This document shows, piece by piece, positions 60,201 to 64,000 of a stretch of DNA of 64,000 nucleotides. The stretch is from Cardinalis cardinalis (lineage: Eukaryota > Chordata > Aves > Passeriformes > Cardinalidae). A model generated the notes under the pieces. The model saw nothing but the letters and a program-made list of their open reading frames with translations, was not told the origin of the DNA and made no database searches. The stretch spans positions 185,956-249,955 of the forward strand of contig JACDOX010000170.1 in NCBI GenBank assembly GCA_014549065.1, given 5' to 3'. Numbering within the stretch: the stretch's first letter is position 1; the number at the start of each line of letters is the position of its first letter. The position numbers were made by a program, and so were the translations under genes.

Positions 60201-63200
60201 AAATATGTTAACTTGGGAGTATCCTGAGGCACAAGCAGCACTGGATACCTTTTCCATCTGCTCCTGGATGGCAGTGCCTTGCAGCAGGGCTTTGACAGGC
60301 AGGTGCCTGAGTGCTGACTCCCTCGGGTGCCACCATCACNGAGAAGCTGAGAAAGTGCTGTCCTGGTCACCCTGGAGATTGCAGCCAGGATTGAGGTGGT
60401 TATGCATGGACAGCTGGTTCCTGCATGCCAGGACAGTCAGCAGCTTCTTCAGGGACTTGGGACAGCTGGGAGTTCCCTAGGAAAGGATTTGAAGAAAGTT
60501 GTTCCTTTTTCTCAGTTCATCTTTGTTTTTTCCTACCCTTTTGTCCTTTCATCTGAAGCCCCAGGGTTTATCCAATTGCTGTATCTTTACTCTACTGAAG
60601 GAGGCTGGGGACTTGCTGGAACCTTGGGAATAAAGATCCTTCTGGTGCCNTGGCCTTTGGAGCACATTTTTGTGCTTGAGAGCAGCACAGGCTGTNGTGT
60701 GAGCAGCAGGACTTCCAAGTCCTTGATTGGCTTTTTGTTTCTCTTGCCTGGGATTGATGGATGTGGCTCCCATTTTTGTTGCTGAAGCTGATTATTTCCC
60801 AGCAAGGTTGTTGGTACTTGGTGTTGGCCAGGGTTTAATGTTTTCAGCTCGTTAATTATGTGGTGAGAGGGATAATTGCAATGTGTGGGGTGTGTTTGGA
60901 GAGCTGGCGGTGTCAGGATTGGGGATCTCAGCTGATGTGTGTTATCAGGAGGCAGTCAGAGCTCCCAGTGTGTGTGGGGTGAGTGGCTGGGGGGGTTTGT
61001 CTCTTCTGGCACTGTCTGTAAGATGTGAGTTCTGCACGGAGGGGGAGTTGCTGTGCTGGCACTCGGGGTGACCCCAGGGGAAGCAGTGTGTGCTTGGGCA
61101 GAGCAGCTGCTCTCAGTGNTCCTGGTGTCCTGCACCACTGCCCTGGCCCAGAGTGCCCCTGTGTGTGTGGGGCTGGGGGGCCCTGCAGGGCTCCCCTGAG
61201 GCCGTGGGCTCTCTCCACAGCTGGACCCCGAGCAGGAGGCGATGCGGCGGGGCCGGGGGCCCCAGGAGAGGATGGCCTATTCCCTGGTGTCTGTGCCTGA
61301 GGGCAACGACATCTCCTCCATCTTCGAGCTGGACCCCACCACCCTGCGAGGGGGAGACAGCCTCGTCCCCAGGTACCGTGACCTCTGCACAGCTCNGGGG
61401 GGTTTGTGGGATTTTCAGGTAAAGCTGCTCCAGAATGTCTTCCTTATATCCTTNGGAATCAGGTTCTTCCTCCAATGAATGTAGAAATAATTAGAAAATG
61501 CCTTGAGTGCTTTACAATTGAGGTATAAGTAAGAGAACACCATTTTACAGATGGGAAAATTGAGACTAAGTGACTTCCTAAGTGACTTCCTTGCCAGGAA
61601 TGACCTGGGACTAAAAGCCTTGTGTGTTCTAGCAAGGCATTCGTCCTGTTAGGGTGTAACACCAACTATTTAGCACTGGATTTTCTGTTGTTTGTGTGTT
61701 CTTCACTGTTCATGTGGCACCTCTTGCTNTTGAAAAGCTGCTGCACCCTTCCAAGTGCCACACTCTGCACACAGCTCATTGCTGCTGTTCCCACTGAAAA
61801 AGAACAGCAAGTTGGTCCCATCTATTCAGCAACTCCCTAAATCATCANGTACCCATANTTTGGAGTATCAGGGAGCTGAAAANTCAGAGGTAAAGGGAGA
61901 AGTTGGCAGCTCATAGCAGTGGAAGAGTGAGGATGGGAAGAGGTTCAGATTGTTGCTGTGCAGCAGCAGCTGAGTTACAGCAGCTCAGAGTGGCTGTGCT
62001 TCTATTTTAGAGCAGAATCTCTTTCACTACAGGAGAANCCTTCCTCAGGTGAGTTCACAGAGTGAGCTGGGGCAATAAGAATGCTGTTCCAGTTGTGGTA
62101 TGCAGTGTGGACAGAGATGACACTTCTCTTCCACTTGTTCCTGCCAGCATCTCAAATTCTCAACAATGCAGAGGTTTCCCAGCTGGGAGGCTGACTCATG
62201 CTGGGGCACTCCTGACTTTCTTTCAGGAACTCCTACGTGAGGCTCAGGCACCTCTGCACCAACACCTGGGTTCACAGCACCAACATCCCTATTGATAAAG
62301 AGGAGGAGAAACCTGTGATGCTGAAGGTAAGTTCTGTGACTTTGTGTAAGCCCATCCCTTGATTCCTGTACTTCCACAAAAGTGGTGTTGGCAGGAGTTT
62401 CACTCCCTGAGCCTGTCACACACCGAGCATCTGACAGTAATGAACAGTGCCTGTGCAAAATATTTGCTCTTAATGGCTCAGATTCCTGGTATTTTTCTAG
62501 TTACACTGTTCAANTTCTACTCCATAGCAGTCATCAGGAGCAGGATGTTTTTCCACTGGCTGCAGCAACATTTTGCCATCTCACCTGCTGCTCCTTTGAA
62601 TTTAGGGACAGCTTTGAGCTTGCACAGAGTGTTCCCAGAGTTTGGGTTCAGCAGTGCTCCCATGCTGCCTAAGCAGAGGGTGGCTTTTCTTTCATTATCA
62701 CTGACTGTGAGCCCCTGCTTTGTTCTGCCTTGGGGTTTGCTGATAAAGCTTCTCTGGCTTTCAGATTGGGACCTCTCCAGTGAAGGAGGACAAAGAAGCT
62801 TTTGCTATAGTGCCAGTCTCTCCTGCAGAGGTTCGGGACTTGGATTTTGCAAATGATGCAAGCAAAGTTTTAGGTTCCATTGCTGGCAAGCTGGAAAAGG
62901 GAACAATAACCCAGAATGAAAGANGGTAAGGAAGCCAGAATTGGGATCACATAATGTTGTTTCCTGTAGTCAGTAACTGTTTCTTTGACAGTTTTTTCTG
63001 AGTAAGGGATAGAAGAGGGGTTTGGTTTCCTCCTTGGTGGGATTTGATGTTGTTGTGTCCATAGTGGAGNTTCTCAGGCCTGGTCTGTCCTTTCTTGTCC
63101 TCCATGAAGTGAGAGCCTGAGAAGTGTGAGCTTTGGGGGACTAATCCCCAGCATAGCTCTGCAAATGGAGTGTGGGAATTCCTAATCCACCTTGTGAGGA

Positions 63201-63793
63201 CTGAGCATGTGACTTGCTGCAAATCCTCTGACCGTGTCTGTGGAAATGNGGCCACACAAAAAGAGCCAGGGGTGGCTGTGTCCCACCAGGGCCNGTGTGC
63301 TTCCATAGCCAGTGCCTTTTGTTTGGCCTTGGGAGAGATTATCACCTGATTTATGGTTTGTGGCAATTGGAAGNAGTGCCAAATAGAACTTGGCAAGTGT
63401 AGAGTTCTCCTAAAGGGATTTTCTTGCCTTGCTGCTGCTCTGGTTTAGCTGTTGGACAGTGAGGCTGCAGCAATGGGGGAGCATTAGTTTCTAATTTTAA
63501 GTTCTGTGCAAACCTCTGAGCTTTATCCAGTCTCTAATTGCTGTTAGTTTTTCACTTAGCATCTAGAAATCTGTGTAAACTTACCCTGGCACTGCTCTTT
63601 TAGCACAGAGAATTTGTGCTCTCATGTTAACAGCTTCTGGCTTTTCCGTAGATCTGTTACCAAACTGTTGGAGGATTTGGTCTACTTTGTTACTGGTGGA
63701 ACTAATTCTGGCCAGGACGTCCTTGAGGTGGTGTTTTCTAAACCTAACAGAGAACGGCAAAAGCTGATGAGAGAGCAGAATATTCTAAAGCAG
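18172..63793 (+). CDS. ITPR1: ITPR1, inositol 1,4,5-trisphosphate receptor type 1, N-terminal 517 residues (partial, 14 coding exons)
   Basis: This gene encodes the IP3-gated calcium release channel of the endoplasmic reticulum, a tetramer that opens on IP3 binding after phospholipase C signalling. The coding part in the window joins 18172-18263, 21845-21915, 49628-49743, 53276-53362, 54075-54233, 55069-55167, 55664-55747, 55830-55976, 57203-57298, 58322-58366, 61221-61372, 62227-62326, 62765-62925 and 63652-63793. All introns are GT-AG and all phases agree. The residues cover the suppressor domain (about 1-223), beta-trefoil 2 of the IP3-binding core (about 224-436) and the start of its helical part. 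The IP3-contact residues Arg265 to Arg269 and Arg503, Lys507 and Arg510 (mammalian 504, 508, 511) are present. Type 1 is favoured over types 2 and 3 by [25 protein letters not shown], the [10 protein letters not shown] block with Tyr167, [10 protein letters not shown], and the presence of an SI cassette. The gene continues past the window (full proteins are about 2,700 residues). Confidence 0.97.
18264..21844 (+). other. ITPR1: Intron 2 of ITPR1
   Basis: 3.6 kb. No CR1 copy was recognised. The stretch 20030-20330 is AT-rich, low in CpG and full of TAAT/ATTA motifs, including ATGCATTATCATCTTAATAA, resembling a conserved regulatory element. A short (TA)n run lies at 20687-20706. Nothing else is recognisable. 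Confidence 0.7.
20687..20706. repeat. Short (TA)n-rich run
   Basis: tatatataaatatatatata, a minor simple repeat in intron 2. Confidence 0.8.
21845..21915 (+). CDS. ITPR1: ITPR1 exon 3, residues 31-55
   Basis: The acceptor is tttctttgcag|CCTT and the donor is TTCAGAG|gtaag. It completes Gly31 and encodes [20 protein letters not shown] and KFR, leaving one base of Asp55. The sequence agrees with the type 1 receptor at every residue I can recall. Arg36, a position where missense change is linked to human ataxia, is present. The exon is in the suppressor domain. Confidence 0.97.
22080..22487 (+). mobile_element. Avian ERV LTR fragment (solo-LTR-like)
   Basis: Starts with TGTGGTGGTTTAAGC and runs through 'ccacccagtgggatggggag', 'cccatttcccatgggcaggc', 'aggtgttgggcc', 'tctgctcagcagaaactgaa', 'cagcacaaatccaaa', 'accagctactgcaaggaaaa' and 'attcactctgtcccagccaa'. 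This order matches the common bird LTR family whose copies begin TGTGGTGGTTTAA and end near CTATCCCAGCCAAAACC (recognised from memory; probably an ERVL-class family). The copy is internally deleted and there is no viral gene next to it. Confidence 0.75.
23445..23461. repeat. (GA)n microsatellite
   Basis: A run of about eight GA units within a purine-rich stretch. Confidence 0.85.
23850..23955 (+). mobile_element. CR1 LINE 3' fragment
   Basis: Sense tail: 'gggtggggcttggggcagcc', 'gggtgtccctgccgtggcag', 'cacttccagcccaaaccatc', 'ctggga'. Short 3' end only. Confidence 0.8.
25958..26173. repeat. 72-bp minisatellite, three copies
   Basis: Units start at 25958, 26030 and 26102. Each runs 'agctgctgctctgtgctctc' ... 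'tgctggggtttatttgtgtt' 'ccttggtgctgg'. Copies differ at only a few bases. The unit is 24 codons long, so several frames on both strands stay open across it, producing spurious repeat-peptide ORFs of up to about 120 residues. Confidence 0.92.
26672..26868 (-). mobile_element. CR1 LINE 3' fragment, antisense
   Basis: Plus strand shows the reverse complement of a CR1 3' end: 'atcatggaatggnttgggtt', 'ggaagggacctt', 'ctgccatggcagggacacct', 'cccatccagcctggccctgg', 'cactgccagggatccagggc'. Confidence 0.9.
28686..28835 (+). mobile_element. CR1 LINE 3' fragment
   Basis: Sense copy: 'tggcatccctggcagtgtcc', 'caggccaggctggatgcttc', 'agctgtccctgccntggcag', 'ctctaaggtcccctccaccc', then 'caaaccctgcagggattctg'. 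Confidence 0.8.
35689..35751. repeat. Short direct duplication (about 31 bp x 2)
   Basis: 'gagcagatcctgngtaaata' plus 'cacaaaccag' occurs twice in tandem, with a two-base CA difference in length. Confidence 0.75.
36468..36585 (+). mobile_element. CR1-family 3' tail fragment
   Basis: 'ggacgtggcactcggtgccg', 'tggtttagttgttgaggtgt', 'ggctgaacttgatctctttt' and 'ccaacctagctcattctgtg' form the 3' tail of another CR1 subfamily common in birds. Confidence 0.75.
39965..40175 (+). mobile_element. CR1 LINE 3' fragment
   Basis: 'ttgggttagatgttagcaaa', 'acgttttttacagaaaggat', 'agtggtggagtccccatccc', 'tggatgtggcactgggtgcc', 'gggctcaatgatctttaaga' and 'tctccagcctggtcattctg' are in sense order. Same tail type as the copy at 36468. 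Confidence 0.85.
40240..40520. promoter_or_regulatory. CpG-rich block inside intron 3
   Basis: A GC-rich stretch with clustered CpGs, densest at 40415-40500 (ctgcggacccggcgcggctc onward), in a CpG-poor intron. It ends with 'cccttatttggtagcgcaca', a TATA-like context. It may be an internal promoter or enhancer, or simply a GC-rich relic; no exon can be assigned. Confidence 0.3.
44245..44400 (-). mobile_element. CR1 LINE 3' fragment, antisense
   Basis: 'gaaggggttgggttggaagg', 'accatggcagggacaccttc', 'cccatccagcctggccttgg', 'gcactccagngatgcagggg'. The tail segment between GGAAGG and ACCATGG is deleted. Confidence 0.85.
45870..46060 (+). mobile_element. CR1 LINE 3' fragment
   Basis: 'ggcagccctggcacagatgc', 'ccagagcagctggggctgcc', 'cctggatccctggcagtgcc', 'caaggccaggctggatgtga', 'ggaggtgtccctgccgtggc' and the tail 'cccttccagtccaagacatt' 'ccatgattccatga'. 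It may begin a little earlier, near 45845. Confidence 0.88.
48325..48390 (+). mobile_element. CR1 LINE 3' tail, very short
   Basis: 'ggtggaatgggatcatctct', 'aaggtccttccaac', 'gaaccattctgggattctt'. Only the terminal about 65 bp survive, with two unresolved bases. Confidence 0.7.
49628..49743 (+). CDS. ITPR1: ITPR1 exon 4, residues 55-93
   Basis: The acceptor is gtttttctag|ATTG and the donor is CTGCAC|gtgagt. It completes Asp55 and encodes [20 protein letters not shown], then [18 protein letters not shown]. The exon ends in phase 0. The [16 protein letters not shown] part separates type 1 from types 2 and 3, which differ strongly here. Suppressor domain. Confidence 0.97.
49913..50225 (-). mobile_element. 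CR1 LINE 3' fragment, antisense, about 310 bp
   Basis: Plus strand reads 'aaatcacagaataagctgag', 'ctgggagggactcacaggga', 'tcatcccagctcctggccct', 'gcacagacaccccaacagtc', 'ttccctggggagcctgggca', 'ctgggggaagaaccttttcc', 'caaaaatccatcctaaacct'. This is a well-preserved reverse complement of a bird CR1 3' end, 170 bp downstream of exon 4. Confidence 0.92.
50273..50310. repeat. 20-bp direct repeat
   Basis: 'aggtagagataaaatgct' occurs twice, separated by 'cc'. Confidence 0.8.
53276..53362 (+). CDS. ITPR1: ITPR1 exon 5, residues 94-122
   Basis: The acceptor is tttaatttcag|CATG and the donor is ATCCAG|gtaggc. It encodes [20 protein letters not shown] and VI-x-YGNVIQ in phase 0. Residue 116 is uncertain because of an n at 53344 (CAN, Gln in the family if CAA or CAG). 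Suppressor domain. Confidence 0.97.
53363..54074 (+). other. ITPR1: Intron 5 of ITPR1
   Basis: 712 bp with no recognisable repeat or gene. Confidence 0.8.
54075..54233 (+). CDS. ITPR1: ITPR1 exon 6, residues 123-175
   Basis: The acceptor is cttattctag|CTGC and the donor is GACAGT|gtaagt. It encodes [20 protein letters not shown], the [13 protein letters not shown] segment, and [16 protein letters not shown]. Tyr167, implicated in how the suppressor domain reduces IP3 affinity, is present. Codon 156 is AAN (n at 54176), Asn in the family. MIR-type beta-trefoil repeats begin in this area. Confidence 0.97.
54234..55068 (+). other. ITPR1: Intron 6 of ITPR1
   Basis: 835 bp; nothing recognisable apart from an A-rich run near 54997-55020. 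Confidence 0.8.
55069..55167 (+). CDS. ITPR1: ITPR1 exon 7, residues 176-208
   Basis: The acceptor is acttctctgcag|GTTG and the donor is AATGAG|gtaagg. It encodes [20 protein letters not shown] and [13 protein letters not shown] in phase 0, completing most of the suppressor domain. Matches type 1 (SSHQLVDN) against type 2 (SNIELLDN). Confidence 0.97.
55168..55663 (+). other. ITPR1: Intron 7 of ITPR1
   Basis: 496 bp with no recognisable repeat or gene. Confidence 0.8.
55664..55747 (+). CDS. ITPR1: ITPR1 exon 8, residues 209-236
   Basis: The acceptor is tctccttctag|GTGA and the donor is AAAGGG|gtgaga. It encodes [20 protein letters not shown] and NKDDILKG. The exon spans the hinge between the suppressor domain and the IP3-binding core (about residue 224). 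Third-position GC is high (24 of 28 codons). Confidence 0.97.
55748..55829 (+). other. ITPR1: Intron 8 of ITPR1, 82 nt
   Basis: An unusually short, GC-rich intron with intact GT-AG ends (gtgagaggc ... tttggcag). Retention would shift the frame, since 82 is not a multiple of three. Confidence 0.9.
55830..55976 (+). CDS. ITPR1: ITPR1 exon 9, residues 237-285, IP3-contact loop
   Basis: The acceptor is cctttggcag|GGGG and the donor is GTGGAG|gtgagg. It encodes [20 protein letters not shown], then the [17 protein letters not shown] segment and ALWEVE. It carries Arg265, Thr266, Thr267, Gly268 and Arg269, the beta-trefoil 2 loop that contacts the IP3 phosphates. All are unchanged, and counting from the chosen ATG gives the mammalian numbers exactly. 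By hand count 47 of 49 codons end in G or C, the highest in the gene segment. Confidence 0.98.
55977..57202 (+). other. ITPR1: Intron 9 of ITPR1
   Basis: 1.2 kb. The stretch 56290-56680 is AT-rich, free of CpG and contains TAATTAG, ATTATTAGCATT and similar motifs; it could be a conserved non-coding element. No repeat was recognised. Confidence 0.7.
57203..57298 (+). CDS. ITPR1: ITPR1 exon 10, residues 286-317
   Basis: The acceptor is cctgtccctcag|GTGG and the donor is GCAGAG|gtacgt. It encodes [20 protein letters not shown] and [12 protein letters not shown], ending in phase 0 at residue 317, exactly before the SI cassette position. Beta-trefoil 2 of the IP3-binding core. Confidence 0.97.
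57299..58321 (+). other. ITPR1: Intron 10 of ITPR1, upstream of the SI cassette
   Basis: 1.0 kb; no repeat was recognised. Splicing signals controlling SI inclusion would be expected in this and the next intron, but I cannot identify them. Confidence 0.75.
58322..58366 (+). CDS. ITPR1: ITPR1 exon 11, SI alternative cassette, residues 318-332
   Basis: A 45-nt exon between tgttccatcag and gtaagt, phase 0 at both ends, so it can be skipped without changing frame. Length and position equal the known SI cassette of mammalian ITPR1. It encodes [15 protein letters not shown]; the mammalian cassette as I remember it is VDPDFEEECLEFQPS, so about six of 15 residues differ, an exceptional rate beside the neighbouring exons. 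The acidic character is kept. In mammals SI inclusion is tissue-regulated and lies in a loop of the IP3-binding core; the same is inferred here. Confidence 0.92.
58367..61220 (+). other. ITPR1: Intron 11 of ITPR1, downstream of the SI cassette
   Basis: 2.85 kb. No clear CR1 copy or other element was recognised. GC content rises in the last 200 bp next to exon 12. Confidence 0.75.
61221..61372 (+). CDS. ITPR1: ITPR1 exon 12, residues 333-383
   Basis: The acceptor is ggctctctccacag|CTGG and the donor is GTCCCCAG|gtaccg. The first 18 residues read [18 protein letters not shown], against about 19 in mammals (VDPDQDASRSRLRNAQEKM from memory), so the linker is diverged and one residue shorter. From [20 protein letters not shown] onward the exon is type 1-like throughout, through [12 protein letters not shown], with codon 383 split after two bases. 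Third positions are G or C in about 45 of 50 codons. Confidence 0.95.
61373..62226 (+). other. ITPR1: Intron 12 of ITPR1
   Basis: 854 bp with no recognisable repeat or gene; contains several unresolved bases. Confidence 0.8.
62227..62326 (+). CDS. ITPR1: ITPR1 exon 13, residues 383-416
   Basis: The acceptor is gactttctttcag|GAAC and the donor is CTGAAG|gtaagt. It completes Arg383 and encodes [20 protein letters not shown] and [13 protein letters not shown]. Highly conserved among IP3 receptors; [15 protein letters not shown] marks type 1. Beta-trefoil 2. Confidence 0.97.
62327..62764 (+). other. ITPR1: Intron 13 of ITPR1
   Basis: 438 bp with no recognisable repeat or gene. Confidence 0.8.
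62765..62925 (+). CDS. ITPR1: ITPR1 exon 14, residues 417-470
   Basis: The acceptor is tggctttcag|ATTG and the donor is nG|gtaagg. It encodes [20 protein letters not shown], the [17 protein letters not shown] segment and [16 protein letters not shown], ending with an incomplete codon whose first base is n (62924). Joined to the next exon this codon is NGA, Arg in the family if AGA or CGA. It spans the passage from beta-trefoil 2 to the helical part of the IP3-binding core (about residue 436). Only 20 of 53 codons end in G or C. Confidence 0.96.
62926..63651 (+). other. ITPR1: Intron 14 of ITPR1
   Basis: 726 bp with no recognisable repeat or gene. Confidence 0.8.
63652..63793 (+). CDS. ITPR1: ITPR1 exon 15, residues 470-517, IP3-binding helix
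   Basis: The acceptor is ttttccgtag|ATCT and the donor is AAGCAG|gtaggc. It encodes [20 protein letters not shown], the [12 protein letters not shown] segment and [15 protein letters not shown]. Arg503, Lys507 and Arg510 correspond to mammalian Arg504, Lys508 and Arg511, which coordinate IP3 phosphates; the offset of one comes from the shortened linker in exon 12. The final contact residues (Tyr567 to Lys569 in mammals) lie beyond the window. Phase 0 end. Confidence 0.97.
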
Positions 63794-64000
63794 GTAGGCT
63801 GGGGTTTTCTCTGAGCTCTGCCTATGGGAGCAGTTCTTGGAAAAAGAACCTGGTAACAGAGAACCTGGCCAGGCTGGATGGGGCTTGGAGCAGCCTGGCC
63901 TGGTGGGAGGTGTCCCTGCANGTGGCACAGGGTTGGAATAAGATCATCTTCATGGTCCCTTCCNACCTNAGCCATTCTGTGGCTCTGTGAAACTTTGGTC
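63794..64000 (+). other. ITPR1: Start of intron 15 of ITPR1 (cut by window edge)
   Basis: Begins with gtaggc after exon 15 and is almost entirely occupied by a CR1 fragment. The next exon (IFKLLQAP in the family) is outside the window. Confidence 0.85.
63862..63995 (+). mobile_element. CR1 LINE 3' fragment
   Basis: 'ctggccaggctggatggggc', 'ttggagcagcctggcctggt', 'gggaggtgtccctgca', 'gttggaataagatcatcttc', 'atggtcccttccnacctnag' and 'ccattctgtggctctgtga'; a clean sense-strand 3' end about 70 bp after exon 15. Confidence 0.92.

Noticed and set aside
18172..63793. Assignment to ITPR2 or ITPR3 instead of ITPR1
   Set aside because: Several diagnostic segments ([51 protein letters not shown]) fit type 1, and a 45-nt SI cassette at residue 318 is a type 1 feature.
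1..64000. Search for defence, toxin, phage or other prokaryote-type systems and for an undescribed gene cluster
   Set aside because: All convincing coding sequence belongs to one spliced vertebrate gene; no operon-like ORF arrangement, ribosome binding sites or bacterial domains were seen.

Overview
This window is vertebrate, and most likely bird, nuclear DNA. It carries the 5' part of ITPR1, the type 1 inositol 1,4,5-trisphosphate (IP3) receptor, on the + strand. Avian origin is supported by many 5'-truncated CR1 LINE fragments (for example 6948-7460, 26672-26868, 49913-50225) and by a solo-LTR-like piece of a typical avian endogenous retrovirus (22080-22487). A small, possibly songbird, genome fits but is not proven. 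Single unresolved bases (n) are scattered by eye at about one per few hundred bases and look like heterozygous sites.

Layout. Bases 1-3296 are upstream sequence with one CR1 fragment. A 34-bp minisatellite (3297-3528) abuts a CpG island (about 3230-4640). The island holds a probable promoter: two ZNF143/Staf-like sites, a TATA-like box, a non-coding first exon ending at a donor at 3808/3809, and two very short upstream ORFs. Intron 1 (about 14.3 kb) contains CR1s, several tandem repeats, a small CpG-rich block with a possible alternative first exon (about 9990-10231), and a perfect 21-bp-stem hairpin. Fourteen coding-gene exons follow: 18156-18263 (ATG at 18172), 21845-21915, 49628-49743, 53276-53362, 54075-54233, 55069-55167, 55664-55747, 55830-55976, 57203-57298, 58322-58366, 61221-61372, 62227-62326, 62765-62925 and 63652-63793. 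Every junction is GT-AG, every phase matches, and together they encode 517 residues. Intron 3 is the large one (27.7 kb); the remaining exons are clustered in the last 14 kb. The gene continues beyond the right edge.

Protein. The 517 residues cover the N-terminal suppressor domain (about 1-223), the first half of the IP3-binding core (beta-trefoil 2, about 224-436), and the start of the helical half. The IP3-contacting Arg265-Thr-Thr-Gly-Arg269 loop and the Arg-x-x-x-Lys-x-x-Arg helix (503/507/510 here, 504/508/511 in mammals) are intact. The 45-nt exon at 58322-58366 corresponds exactly to the alternatively spliced SI cassette (residues 318-332). This cassette and the start of the next exon differ clearly from the mammalian sequence as I remember it, including a net loss of one residue, while flanking exons are nearly invariant.

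I found no other protein-coding gene, RNA gene, or prokaryote-type system. The long ORFs in introns and in the CpG island look like chance or repeat-derived reading frames.
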